Shown piece by piece: positions 16,370 to 24,944 of a stretch of 51,271 nt of DNA. The notes under the pieces were generated by a model. The model had not been told where the DNA came from, did no database searches, and saw nothing but the letters and a program-made list of their open reading frames with translations. Within the stretch, counting starts at the first letter, position 1; every line of letters starts with the position of its first letter. Both the position numbers and the translations under genes were made by a program. Source of the stretch: Microcaldota archaeon (lineage in GTDB: Archaea; Micrarchaeota; Micrarchaeia; Micrarchaeales; Micrarchaeaceae); NCBI GenBank assembly GCA_021818545.1, contig JAKATX010000001.1, positions 111,061-162,331 on the forward strand, read 5' to 3'.

Positions 16370-18775
16370 TCACGTCAGTATTGGCTGCTGGTTGTCCGCA
16401 TCGATGAGCTCCACCTCGCCAGACGCTATGTATAATTTTAGCATTTCGGCCTCATTGGTCGTTGCGTTGTAAAGATTATCCTTGAATTCATACATGCTCT
16501 CGGAATTTATGAATGCAAGATATGTCTTTGCATTCTGGAAAATCGGCATGTTAGCGAACCTGCTTGTCTTCGAGTATATCACTATGTAAGCATGCTCCCC
16601 GTGTTGCGTGGCCACTATGTCAGCGACATTGCTTGCGCCCATGTCAGTGAACACATAGCCGTGAGATACGAAGAACACCCTGAGTTTCTTGAAGGTAGCT
16701 AGGTATGAGATGTCGTGCTGACCTACGCCGACCCACGACTGGGGCGCATAGAGGCCGTCTATCGTGACCAATTTGCCCGACTCCACCAGCGCATCTAGTA
16801 TCCTGTCTATGTTATTGAATGTCAAGTTGAGAGGCATTCCCATAAAGTTCATGTACTTGGACATGCCCAGCTTTATCTCGCCCTTAGACAGTGGCATATG
16901 GTTCCAGTGGTAATAGAGATTGAGCTTGTCGAATATACCCACTATCTCTGCGGCCTTCACCTTCACCTGGGTTTTGTTCTTTGGCGGCATGTGCGGCACG
17001 TCTATGTAAAACTCATCCCTGTTTGGCGCCCTGACAAAGACGACCATAAGGCCAAGCACTGCAAGCACCACCACTATCTCTATGTCCTGCGTCGTTATCG
17101 GTATTACGGGAGGCGGGTTGTATCTGAAAAACTTGAAGTTTGTGGACAGTATGTTAACGGTGAAATTTGACGTGTAGTATGGGGTGGCCAGCCCGCTCTG
17201 CAGCGTGTATACCATCATGCCGTTCTGCAGGGTGCCGTTCTCAGTCGGATATGCATACTTTGCATGTGGATTGTATAATGATATTGAGTAGTTTATCCCT
17301 GTAAGCGGCTGGCCTGCCGACGTTGCCAGAAAAGTGAATCGCCCAGATGAGAAGTTCGTGTTTTGAAGCACGATTGACACGTTAACGTTGAAAAAGCCAT
17401 ATGCATAAGGCGCGTTTGAGAAGTTGTCTAATGCCACTATGTATTTCCCTGCAGGCAGCGATAGCTGCAGGTATTTCACGAATGAGAAGTTGCCCTGTGC
17501 CTCTGGTATTGAAGGAAGCGCTATGCCTTCTACTTCTGACATATTTTGGTCGTATATCTGGAGGTGCGGCAGCAATGAAACAGGCGTGGACGAATGCGTG
17601 TATATCTCTATGTTGAATGGAGTAAGCTGACCCGGGATTATGTAGCTAGGCGTCGCTATCGATCCGTTGAAGCTGGAATACGGAACATAGTCGACAGAGC
17701 CGTATGCGCTGTCAGGTGCGGTAGCATTGAAGCTGCTGTTGGTATACAGTATTATATGGCCGTAGTACCTGCTTAGCAAAGCGGCAGTTGCGTTGTTGTA
17801 CTGCAGCCCGCTCATGTTCATTATTACGCCTACCCTTCCGCTGAAATTCTTGAAGTTGCTTATGCTATATGACCCGCTGCCGGATGCTAATGTAGGTATC
17901 CAGAACAGCGTGGCTATCGCCTTGGCTATGTCCCTTCCCTCATAAGTCGAGTTCTCCCATGAATTCCCGTAGTTTGAGAATGCGATTAGAGATCCGCCCA
18001 TCGTGTTTATGTAACTTATGGGGCCATAGAAATGGCTTGCTGAAATGGCGAATGTGGGCTTGTCGAAAGAGAAATTGCCGAATATGCCGTACGTGCTGGC
18101 GTTAACGCTGCTTGAGTTGAAAAACACGGACTGGAGAAAGTCGGGCAACGTACCGGACGGCACTATTATTGAGCCCTGTTGAAGCATGTGGGAGAAGTCC
18201 GCGCCAACGTATATTATGCTGGTTCCCTTGCGCAGAAGGTACTCCATGGTTGTGTTATGCGTGCCGTTATAAGGGGCCAGGAAAGCCTGCGGTATATAGC
18301 CATTCAGAACTATAAGCACCGAATTGCTGGATATGTCCTGCAGCTCGGAAGCGGATACGAAGGAGACTGCGCCTGCGTATTTTATGGCCCCATACCTCAA
18401 TAGGCCCTCCACTATGGCGCTAGTAGCCTGTGACACGTTGCCGCACGAATAGCACTCGTTAGTCGTGTTGAATATGTATATGTTCTGCGGAGTTGGGCGC
18501 TGCAGTATGCTTGCATACACGTTTACGGTAGACGTGTTGAATGACTGCAGGTTAAGAAGAGCATATGGTATCAGCTTTGAGCCAGAAGCACCAGAAAGGA
18601 AACTCTGGTTCACCAGATGGGCGGACAGCGATGGAACCGCAAGCGGGCCCGAAGGGGCGGAGTTGACGGAATTGAATGCCGATAATGCAGTATTTATGTA
18701 TAATGCGAATCCGCCAATCAGCGCGACTAGCAACACGATGACTATTATTATTTTCTTCCTAGTGCTGCCCTTCAT
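16370..18775 (-). CDS. 801-residue envelope-spanning protein with large glycosylated-type ectodomain
   Basis: Unknown family. A basic N-terminus and one helix (about residues 9-30) are followed by an extracellular region of about 530 residues. It is rich in Asn, Ser, Thr and Tyr, with dozens of N-x-S/T sites, so N-glycosylation is likely. A second helix (TQDIEIVVVLAVLGLMVVFV, about 565-585) leads to a cytoplasmic domain of about 215 residues with a mixed alpha/beta look. Part of the ectodomain (VLIVLNGYIPQAF, LLRKGTSIIYVGADF) resembles the Rossmann-like DUF4350/GATase1-like folds; this is weak. ATG at 18775 is chosen, six bases after GGTGTG; a GTG at 18784 is possible. It is the last gene of the transfer cluster and could be a surface receptor or scaffold (inference). 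Confidence 0.82.
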   Translation of the reverse strand: MKGSTRKKIIIVIVLLVALIGGFALYINTALSAFNSVNSAPSGPLAVPSLSAHLVNQSFLSGASGSKLIPYALLNLQSFNTSTVNVYASILQRPTPQNIYIFNTTNECYSCGNVSQATSAIVEGLLRYGAIKYAGAVSFVSASELQDISSNSVLIVLNGYIPQAFLAPYNGTHNTTMEYLLRKGTSIIYVGADFSHMLQQGSIIVPSGTLPDFLQSVFFNSSSVNASTYGIFGNFSFDKPTFAISASHFYGPISYINTMGGSLIAFSNYGNSWENSTYEGRDIAKAIATLFWIPTLASGSGSYSISNFKNFSGRVGVIMNMSGLQYNNATAALLSRYYGHIILYTNSSFNATAPDSAYGSVDYVPYSSFNGSIATPSYIIPGQLTPFNIEIYTHSSTPVSLLPHLQIYDQNMSEVEGIALPSIPEAQGNFSFVKYLQLSLPAGKYIVALDNFSNAPYAYGFFNVNVSIVLQNTNFSSGRFTFLATSAGQPLTGINYSISLYNPHAKYAYPTENGTLQNGMMVYTLQSGLATPYYTSNFTVNILSTNFKFFRYNPPPVIPITTQDIEIVVVLAVLGLMVVFVRAPNRDEFYIDVPHMPPKNKTQVKVKAAEIVGIFDKLNLYYHWNHMPLSKGEIKLGMSKYMNFMGMPLNLTFNNIDRILDALVESGKLVTIDGLYAPQSWVGVGQHDISYLATFKKLRVFFVSHGYVFTDMGASNVADIVATQHGEHAYIVIYSKTSRFANMPIFQNAKTYLAFINSESMYEFKDNLYNATTNEAEMLKLYIASGEVELIDADNQQPILT

Positions 18776-18799
18776 CCATCGCACACCGATTTACAAATG

Positions 18800-18952
18800 T
18801 CACTTGTCGCCTGACTGTGCGCCCTTGTTAGCCTTTGAAAATACCTTCATGAACAGCTTGGTTATGAAGTTCTCCTCGGAACCTGCCTTCTTAACTATAG
18901 TGTATACTCTGACGTTCCTAGAGCGCTTCTTGACCCTGACGTTGTACCGCAT
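18800..18952 (-). CDS. Basic 50-residue microprotein
   Basis: A small frame that fills the gap between two larger genes. It begins MRYNVRVKKRSRNVRVY and ends NKGAQSGDK, with about a dozen Lys and Arg residues and no hydrophobic helix. AGTGGT stands exactly three bases before the ATG, the same spacing as in proven neighbours, and the stop of the upstream gene is 7 nt away. It could bind nucleic acid or acidic lipids. No family is recognised, but its place within the transfer cluster suggests it is part of the same operon. Confidence 0.6.
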   Translation of the reverse strand: MRYNVRVKKRSRNVRVYTIVKKAGSEENFITKLFMKVFSKANKGAQSGDK

Positions 18953-18959
18953 CCTACCA

Positions 18960-19703
18960 CTAGCCCCTGAACTCTATGTACCCCAATGAGACCATCTTGT
19001 TCAGCATCTGCTCCACCCTGGGTGCGACTATCTTGTAGTTCTTTGCGAACTCGTCTATGTCTATGGTGTTGTCGTGCGCCTGTATCCAGCCTTCTATCAT
19101 TGACATGAGAGACTCGTCCGAGTAGGCCTCGAGCGACTTCAGCCTTGCCTTCAGTTCGTCGTTCTCGTTTGACAACTGTGACGCCTGCACTGTAAGGCTT
19201 TTGTTGGAACTCATCAACTGGGTGCTCATCCTCTTCAGCTCCCTGTACTCATTGAAGAGAGAGTCGTAGTTGTTAACCAATACGCTGTAGTTCTGATTGA
19301 GGGAGCCCAACGCGTCGTCTGTCGAAGCGCTTAGGACCTGAAAAAGCTCAGTAGGGTTGGGCTGGTATATGTCAAGCGTTAGGGATAGCACGCTTAGGAG
19401 GTTCCTAAGCACATAGAGCTTGCGCAGCTTAGAGCTGGAGTCCTGGCCCATAGAGTATTCTATGGTTATCTTGTCCCTGTTGAATGTCATCAGGAAAAAA
19501 AGGAACGGCCTTTTCTGTATGTCCCTGCTTTCCACCCTCAAGACGGAGAGCGAGTCCGGGGCGACTTTCACAGAGAATACCTGCAATTGGGATAGCCTGT
19601 CTGCCATAGCTTCGAATGAACCTTGCAATGAGCCGCCTATTGAGAGCGAGTCAACTTTCGGTTCTAAAATGACGTTTTCATCAGCCAACTCAACCACGGT
19701 CAA
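18960..19703 (-). CDS. Coiled-coil protein with C-terminal winged-helix-like segment
   Basis: A 247-residue soluble protein of unknown family. Residues 1-130 form a mixed alpha/beta region. Residues about 140-195 are a coiled coil (NNYDSLFNEYRELKRMSTQLM, QLSNENDELKARLKSLEAY). The last 50 residues (SLMSMIEGWIQAHDNTIDIDEFAKNY, VEQMLNKMVSLGYIEFRG) look like a winged-helix unit. There is no membrane segment. The start is uncertain: TTG at 19703, GTG at 19697, or TTG at 19688, the last with GTGGTT three bases upstream. A TATA-like ATATATTTATAGAA and a tandem 16-bp repeat lie upstream, so this gene may head a sub-operon of the transfer cluster. Confidence 0.78.
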   Translation of the reverse strand: MTVVELADENVILEPKVDSLSIGGSLQGSFEAMADRLSQLQVFSVKVAPDSLSVLRVESRDIQKRPFLFFLMTFNRDKITIEYSMGQDSSSKLRKLYVLRNLLSVLSLTLDIYQPNPTELFQVLSASTDDALGSLNQNYSVLVNNYDSLFNEYRELKRMSTQLMSSNKSLTVQASQLSNENDELKARLKSLEAYSDESLMSMIEGWIQAHDNTIDIDEFAKNYKIVAPRVEQMLNKMVSLGYIEFRG

Positions 19704-19753
19704 AAGCGCAATACTTATTCGGCCTTAATTCTATAAATATATTTGCAATGTCT

Positions 19754-19785
19754 GCATTTTAACTGCCGGGCATTTTAACTGCCGG
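19754..19785. repeat. Perfect tandem duplication of 16 bp
   Basis: GCATTTTAACTGCCGG occurs twice, back to back, at 19754-19769 and 19770-19785. It lies in the 98-nt gap between two cluster genes, just upstream of the TATA-like element for the coiled-coil protein gene. It may be a doubled regulator or BRE/TATA-like site, or simply a recent slippage duplication. Confidence 0.85.
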
Positions 19786-19801
19786 ATTAGCAGGTTGCGG
19801 A

Positions 19802-20218
19802 TCATGCGGCGGCCTTGCCGTCAATTTTCTTCTTAGCAATGAACGGCATCTTGACTGCCGGGGCATAGCTCAGTAGTGATAGTGCATACATCGCAGCTAT
19901 GAGTAGTATGCCAAACGCGAATGCGCCCGGTTGCGCACCTGACACTATAACAAGAAGCACTGTGAATACCACCGCTATGGTGACGTATGATATCTGCTTC
20001 CTGACATAAGCGCTGCGGGATTTATCGTATTTCGGGTAGCATCCCCTGCAGACCACTAGCTTGTAATTCTTTGCGTCCTTGGTGACGTTCTGCTTCAAGT
20101 ATCTTATGGATTTTATTACCATGTCTTCCTTGACCTCAAGGCCGTCCTTCTTCTGACCGCAGATTACGCATCGCGACCCTGCGATCGTTCGATTCGTTTT
20201 TGCCTTTTTACTTTCCAT
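19802..20218 (-). CDS. Zinc-binding protein with two C-terminal membrane helices
   Basis: A 138-residue protein of unknown family. The N-terminal half carries two Cys pairs, CVICGQ (about residues 17-22) and CRGCYP (about 57-62), which would bind one zinc. The C-terminal half has two helices (SYVTIAVVFTVLLVIVSG and AFAFGILLIAAMYALSLLSY), giving a short lumenal hairpin. It ends with a basic tail KKKIDGKAAA. The zinc domain would be cytoplasmic. ATG at 20218 is preferred to the TTG at 20224. It follows the preceding helical protein without a gap, within the transfer cluster. Confidence 0.8.
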   Translation of the reverse strand: MESKKAKTNRTIAGSRCVICGQKKDGLEVKEDMVIKSIRYLKQNVTKDAKNYKLVVCRGCYPKYDKSRSAYVRKQISYVTIAVVFTVLLVIVSGAQPGAFAFGILLIAAMYALSLLSYAPAVKMPFIAKKKIDGKAAA

Positions 20219-20224
20219 GGCCAA

Positions 20225-20536
20225 TCAACTTACGTCCACCGTCACATCGTAAAGCCTGCCCGTTTCGGAGTTTATGCGCTCCTCGTCTACCAGGTCGAAA
20301 GCCCTCTTTATCGTTATGTCGCCCATGTTGAGCCTCCTGAATAAGTTGCTTGCCTCGTCCCTGTCCAACCCGGCCTTTTCAAGCATGCTTACGAAAGCTA
20401 TTATGTTTATGTGCCTGTGGGCCTTCTCCATGGAGCTGAACAGCGCGGCCATGTTCTTCTCAGTCACCCCGAAAGCCGTTAGCATGCGCCTGAGCTCGGG
20501 CCTGCTTATCGTGAACGTTTCAGCGTTATCGGCCAT
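20225..20536 (-). CDS. Small helical protein next to the VirB4/HerA ATPase
   Basis: A 103-residue soluble, all-helical, charged protein of unknown family. It begins 3 nt after the ATPase stop. Its repeating pattern (RPELRRMLTAFGVTEKNMAALF, SMLEKAGLDRDEASNLFRRLNMGDITIKRAFDLV) is shared with the C-terminal part of the ATPase (DYNITSEGINSILSAFDSSGRSMKMLDMLRMAKDIGGVSNENMVSFLKSL in broken form), where similar short helices recur. This suggests an adapter that docks on the ATPase; the similarity is by eye and weak. Confidence 0.75.
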   Translation of the reverse strand: MADNAETFTISRPELRRMLTAFGVTEKNMAALFSSMEKAHRHINIIAFVSMLEKAGLDRDEASNLFRRLNMGDITIKRAFDLVDEERINSETGRLYDVTVDVS

Positions 20537-20539
20537 CCT

Positions 20540-22051
20540 TCACACACCGATCATGCTTATTATCCTTGTTATGAGCAGGTCTTCTATGCTCAGCGACTTC
20601 AGGAAGGACACCATGTTCTCGTTTGACACTCCGCCTATGTCCTTAGCCATGCGCAGCATGTCAAGCATCTTCATGCTCCTGCCGCTGCTGTCGAACGCAG
20701 ACAATATACTGTTTATGCCTTCGCTTGTGATGTTGTAGTCCACCAGCCTGTCCTTAAGCTCCTCCTTCTCGAACTGGTAGTCGCGCGTCATCACGCCGGC
20801 GGCCACCTCGGCCTGCGTTAGCACGTCGGACATGTCTATCGTGTATACGTAAAGCGGTTCCTCGCCGTGTATTTTCTCGAGTATGAACGTCTCTGGGAAC
20901 CTTATCGCTGTCTGGAATGCCATCTCCACGGCTGCCTGGCCGACGCCGAACTTCCCTATCTCGTTGCGTATGAAGCCGGAAAAATTCAGCGAGCCTTGCA
21001 GGTAGTTCAGGAACTTCTCGAATTTTATCCTAAGTATGAACGTCGTGCCGACGTTGGAGAATATGGCCTCGTTTATGTCGGTCGGGTTCTGTGATGCAAC
21101 TATCAACCCGAACTGGTACTTCCTGCCCTCCCTAACTATCATTATCGCGTCGCTCTTCTCGTCGCTAGCTATCTTCCAGGCCTCGTCCAGCACCACGATG
21201 GTCTTCAGACCCTTGTTCTCGCTCCATCCCTCGCTCCTCATGCGTTCCTTCATAGTCTGAAGTATGAAAAGACCGGCCAGGGCCCTGAACTTCTCATCAG
21301 GCAAGCCGGACAGGTCTATGTCGACCAAGCCAGATCCGGTCAGCTTGCCAAGATCTATGGTGCTCTTCCTTGCGAAATAGTCCTCTCCCTCCCTCGCGAA
21401 CTGCCTGAGCCTGTATATCGTATTCTCCAGCTCCGCAGGGTACTCGTAGGTGCCTTCCTGCAGCTTCTCCTCCAACAGCGATATCGTGTCTTTCAGTGTA
21501 GGCGCCTCCTTGTCTTCCTGCGGTTTCTCCGATACTATGAAACCTAAGTTGGCGTACGACTGCTCTATGGCTTCCTCTGTCAGCCTCTTCTGCTCTGGGA
21601 ACTGTGATATGTCGGTAAGTATGTCTAGCGAATTCATTATCTGCTTGGTCCTATCCAGCGGCTTCATGCCCGACAGGTCCATTATGTTTATGTAGTCACC
21701 CTTGGCTAATGATACCACTATCCCGCCGCTCTGCTTCACCCATGCCTTGTACTCCCCGGCCCAGTCTATTATGACGGCATTGCTGTCCCATACGTAACTG
21801 GCCCTTATCAGGAGCGTCTTGACGAAATATGACTTACCTGAACCCGTTATACCGACAACTGCTATGTGAGGGTTGGTCAGATTTAGGAAAGACCACGTGA
21901 ACGGAACCTTGAATATCTTTGTGGTGCCGACATACAGCGACTTGAAAGGGTCCGTCATTAGCGCGCTTACCGGAGGCTCCGGCGGCCTGGAGAAGAAAGC
22001 CCGCTTGGCCACCTCATTGCTCATTATGCTCTGCAACTTAAGTAATGTCAC
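20540..22051 (-). CDS. VirB4/HerA-type ATPase (CedB/TraC-like)
   Basis: A 503-residue AAA+-like ATPase of the HerA/FtsK/VirB4 superfamily. Motifs: Walker A GITGSGKS at residues 67-74, VIIDWAGEY at about 93-101 (the HerA/VirB4 strand after Walker A), Walker B TIVVLDEAW at 284-292, and the sensor-like ASQNPTDI at 319-326. Before Walker A there is only a short lead with a substrate-clamp look, so the VirB4 N-terminal domain is absent; similar domains are encoded as two separate proteins just upstream. The C-terminal 90 residues are helical. GTG at 22051 with GGTGGT four bases upstream. It probably powers the transfer machine as a hexamer at the membrane (inference). Confidence 0.9.
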   Translation of the reverse strand: MTLLKLQSIMSNEVAKRAFFSRPPEPPVSALMTDPFKSLYVGTTKIFKVPFTWSFLNLTNPHIAVVGITGSGKSYFVKTLLIRASYVWDSNAVIIDWAGEYKAWVKQSGGIVVSLAKGDYINIMDLSGMKPLDRTKQIMNSLDILTDISQFPEQKRLTEEAIEQSYANLGFIVSEKPQEDKEAPTLKDTISLLEEKLQEGTYEYPAELENTIYRLRQFAREGEDYFARKSTIDLGKLTGSGLVDIDLSGLPDEKFRALAGLFILQTMKERMRSEGWSENKGLKTIVVLDEAWKIASDEKSDAIMIVREGRKYQFGLIVASQNPTDINEAIFSNVGTTFILRIKFEKFLNYLQGSLNFSGFIRNEIGKFGVGQAAVEMAFQTAIRFPETFILEKIHGEEPLYVYTIDMSDVLTQAEVAAGVMTRDYQFEKEELKDRLVDYNITSEGINSILSAFDSSGRSMKMLDMLRMAKDIGGVSNENMVSFLKSLSIEDLLITRIISMIGV

Positions 22052-22071
22052 TTATACCACCGTGTAAAACA

Positions 22072-22902
22072 TCATGATTGCCTATCGAAAAATGCTGAAA
22101 GCTCCTCGAGGCTTGTCGGCATCGAGAAGTTGAATGAGAACAGCGTGTACAGCTCCCTGCCTACGACCTTGGACAACTGCAGGTCCATGCCGCTGAAGGC
22201 CACCTGGAGGCTCTTTATCTGGGCATTGAGCCTGTCCGCTGCTGCCTTCTCGGATACGTCCACGGCCGTCGTTTCGAAGTACATCACCGTGGCGATGGGC
22301 TTCTCTCCTTGCGATATCCTGTCTATCTTCGTCTGCAGCACGCTTATCTTCCTCCTAAGCTCCGTGACTGCCATCTCATTGGCGTTGCCTTGCTGCGCCC
22401 TTGACAGCTGGAACTCCTGATAGGACCGCCTGCCCTCAAGCTCGTCCCTGACGTTCTGTATGTCAAGGCCTGATGAAAGCACATGGAACTTGAAAGGGAA
22501 ACCTATATTCATTATCGCGCGTTCCCATATGTCCGGTGCAGCGAGCATCTTCCTGTCCTCCTCTTCCTGCCTGGATTCCAGCTTGAACACATAGGGGAAC
22601 AGGTTTCCGGTCACGTATCCTGTGGCATAATAGAGGCCGTTCACGTTCTTCACTATGGCGTCCTGGCTCTTGACTATCTTGTAGTTCCTTGCCGGCTGGA
22701 ACGTGATGCCTAGTGCGTTGGTCACCAATGGGAATATTATGAAGTCGGCCCAGTTCAACATCACTATTAAGACAATGGCGATGAGCGTCAGTATTATTGC
22801 TATTATGCTGAATATCCCGCCGCCGAACGATGGCAGCACGAGGAATACTATTAGCGCTATGAGGAATGTCAATATAAGGTACATTATTGCCTCTTCATCC
22901 AT
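22072..22902 (-). CDS. Membrane protein resembling VirB3/PrgI fused to a VirB4 N-terminal domain (copy 2)
   Basis: A 276-residue protein with two N-terminal helices (about residues 5-50), then a cytoplasmic domain. Its pattern matches the VirB4 N-terminal domain of Gram-positive and CPR conjugation ATPases: YYATGYVTGNLFPYVFKLESRQEEE, then W-x3-I-x3-GFPFKFHVLSSGLDIQNV, a coiled-coil linker (ELRRKISVLQTKIDRISQ), and a final IKSLQVAFSGMDLQLSKVVGRELYTLF, like the rL-x2-mGl-x6-EL-x-LfY region. Those families normally carry it N-terminal to the ATPase; here the ATPase is the next gene. Assignment is by motif pattern only. ATG at 22902 follows GGTGAT by three bases. Confidence 0.72.
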   Translation of the reverse strand: MDEEAIMYLILTFLIALIVFLVLPSFGGGIFSIIAIILTLIAIVLIVMLNWADFIIFPLVTNALGITFQPARNYKIVKSQDAIVKNVNGLYYATGYVTGNLFPYVFKLESRQEEEDRKMLAAPDIWERAIMNIGFPFKFHVLSSGLDIQNVRDELEGRRSYQEFQLSRAQQGNANEMAVTELRRKISVLQTKIDRISQGEKPIATVMYFETTAVDVSEKAAADRLNAQIKSLQVAFSGMDLQLSKVVGRELYTLFSFNFSMPTSLEELSAFFDRQS

Positions 22903-23732
22903 CACATCACCTGTTGTATGTTCTTGCTGAGCTGCTCGCTCACAGTGGAGAACGGTATTAGGTACTCCGGCTCTATGAACTTGAGAAGTTCCTGGCCGAT
23001 GACTACGCTCGGCGTCACCCCGAATACGGAGCCCACGCCTGCCATCATCTCCCTGGCCCTCTGCTGTGCTATGCTAACGGCCTCGAACTCTTTTGTCCCT
23101 TTGGCGGATATGGCTGCATACGTTATCAGCTCAAGCGACTGCGCTTTCTCTATGTTATCAAGCATGTTGTGCCACATCGCCAGCTTTCCTTTCGTGCGGT
23201 CCAGCTCCTTCGCCTTGTCCTTCTTGTTAGTCAGCTCGACGGCCTCGTTCTCCAATGAATTTATCGTATCCTTAAGCGTCTGTATGTACGCATCCTTGTT
23301 CATCACGTAAAGTTCAGAGGTGAAGCGCACGGTGTCCTTCGAGACCCCCACCAGCCTGCTCACCTGCTTGGTGAAGTCCATCTTCTCCTCGTCGCTCATC
23401 TCGGTGGCCGAGCGGTACAAAGGTATGGCAACGTACACCGTAGCTACGAACTCTGAGCCCTCCTTGTGCATTATGGAATCTGCGGACGGGGATATGTTGT
23501 AAGGCTCCTCATCGCTTAGGACTATATTCCTGCTCCTCTGCTTCACGGCAGGTATCAATAGGTATGTGTAGAATCTTGATGCGAAAGCTATGACATCGAA
23601 CATGAGGCCTATGGCGAGCAATAATATCTTAAGGATGTCGAACATTATGCCGGGCGGGAGGGCTGCCGCAAGGGCTATGAAGAATATGGACATGCCAAGG
23701 AAGGCCATGAGCACAAATATTTTGATCTGCAT
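22902..23732 (-). CDS. Membrane protein resembling VirB3/PrgI fused to a VirB4 N-terminal domain (copy 1)
   Basis: A 276-residue protein with the same plan and length as the next gene: two or three N-terminal helices (about residues 4-60), then a domain with EFVATVYVAIPLYRSATEMSDEE, a long coiled coil (TLKDTINSLENEAVELTNKKDKAKELDRTKGKL) written here in two overlapping pieces, and an end that matches copy 2 (REMMAGVGSVFGVTPSVVIGQ, then ELLKFIEPEYLIPFSTVSEQL). The paired presence of similar, diverged copies before the ATPase suggests a heteromeric collar. ATG start; a TATA-like GTTAATAAAG near 23785 suggests an internal promoter in the 99-nt gap to the last VirB6-like gene. The family call is an inference. 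Confidence 0.68.
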   Translation of the reverse strand: MQIKIFVLMAFLGMSIFFIALAAALPPGIMFDILKILLLAIGLMFDVIAFASRFYTYLLIPAVKQRSRNIVLSDEEPYNISPSADSIMHKEGSEFVATVYVAIPLYRSATEMSDEEKMDFTKQVSRLVGVSKDTVRFTSELYVMNKDAYIQTLKDTINSLENEAVELTNKKDKAKELDRTKGKLAMWHNMLDNIEKAQSLELITYAAISAKGTKEFEAVSIAQQRAREMMAGVGSVFGVTPSVVIGQELLKFIEPEYLIPFSTVSEQLSKNIQQVM

Positions 23733-23831
23733 CGGACCCCAACCCTAGATTATCGCGCATCTACCTTATCACTTAATCTTTATTAACTTTGCTGTGCCAT
23801 CCGCCAAGCCTTCCGCATGACATACTTGCCA

Positions 23832-24944
23832 TCATATGAACGACCTCAGCCTGCTTCCGGTGTATGACACGCCGCCTATGAAGTTCGCCAACTGCGTTAC
23901 GAAAGAGTATGTGAGCGCTATTATCAGGCCAGGGAAGAACAGTATCATCAGCCAGAATGAGCTCATCTCCGGCTCGACCTGCTGCAATTGGTATTGTATC
24001 GGGCCGCCGGGCTGACCGTTGTTGATCACGCCGCTGCCCGCACCCAGCACGTTCAGGTTTGAGCTGACGGAATTTAGCGTACTCACCACCCCTGGCGTGG
24101 TGAAGTAGAACGCTACGGCGAAGAGCGTCGGCATTACAAGGTAGAACCCTATGCCAAGCGCTATGAGCATGCCGCCGAAAGGCCGCGTCGGCAGGAACGT
24201 CCTGAACAGGACCCCCGGTATAAGGAACACTGGTATGGCCGCAACGGAAAAGAATACTATGAGATAATACTCGGACCATAGCACCAGGATGGCATTGCTG
24301 ATGACCCCTGCTATGACTTGCACCGGTTCCATGACGGTTATCTGAAGACCTTCTTCTTTTACCGCGTTCACGAATGTGGCGAATGAGGAGAAGAATGTGG
24401 ATTCTGGGAACTCGATGTAGAAATTCACGGAAGCAGCGTAAGCCGCGCCGCTATAGGCGTTGTACAGGCTGGTGTACATTGTCTCCGCTGAGTTTATCGT
24501 ATTGCTTATCAATCCGAGGGAAGTGCCGTACGGATTTATCGGGCCCACTATCTCCCCTGGAAGCAGGCCAAACAGCGTTGCGCATATGTAGATGAACAAG
24601 AGCACTATTATGGCGCTTGCCACGGCCTCGTAAAGCTCGCCTATCCCGAAGTTCCTAACGGCGTCGCTCTTCGCTGCCACCCCTATCATTATTATCAGCG
24701 TTGCGACAGCGAACGACAACAGGACCGCGATGAACACGAATGGCAGGTCTGCGGCCCATTCCGATGATATCTGCTGGTTTATCGGGCAGTACCATGGCTC
24801 TGCACTTAGTTGGCCTGCCAGGCTGGATGGATATGAACTGCAGCTGCCTGATGTGGCGGCATTGACCGGAAGAGGCAGAGCTGCGACTATGAGCAACGCG
24901 GCAAGGAGCACCGCGGCTTTAGGTAAAAGTTTGCCGTATGTCAT
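23832..24944 (-). CDS. VirB6/TrbL/CedA-like polytopic membrane protein 6
   Basis: A 370-residue protein with a cleavable-type signal (residues 1-29, ending PVNAATSG) and about six helices. Extracellular Cys residues occur just after the signal. It carries the shared family core GVLFRTFLPTRPFGGMLIAL, followed by a helix GIGFYLVMPTLFAVAFYF, and the conserved Glu in GIGELYEAVASAIIV before helix 3. The last helix ends FIGGVSYTG, like the LGG ends of its sisters. Family plan and neighbours suggest the inner-membrane channel of a conjugation-like machine. Start overlaps the preceding stop as ATGA. Confidence 0.8.
   Translation of the reverse strand: MTYGKLLPKAAVLLAALLIVAALPLPVNAATSGSCSSYPSSLAGQLSAEPWYCPINQQISSEWAADLPFVFIAVLLSFAVATLIIMIGVAAKSDAVRNFGIGELYEAVASAIIVLLFIYICATLFGLLPGEIVGPINPYGTSLGLISNTINSAETMYTSLYNAYSGAAYAASVNFYIEFPESTFFSSFATFVNAVKEEGLQITVMEPVQVIAGVISNAILVLWSEYYLIVFFSVAAIPVFLIPGVLFRTFLPTRPFGGMLIALGIGFYLVMPTLFAVAFYFTTPGVVSTLNSVSSNLNVLGAGSGVINNGQPGGPIQYQLQQVEPEMSSFWLMILFFPGLIIALTYSFVTQLANFIGGVSYTGSRLRSFI

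Noticed and set aside
20540-22051. Assignment of the ATPase as the DNA-repair helicase HerA
   Set aside because: No NurA, Mre11 or Rad50 gene is adjacent, while membrane and pilin-like genes are; VirB4/CedB fits better, though the fold is shared.
23773-24279. Frame of 168 codons reaching into the gap downstream of the last VirB6-like gene
   Set aside because: Overlaps a good membrane-protein frame; Arg/His-rich shadow product. Only a 19-codon frame is unique to the gap and it has no clear ribosome-binding site.
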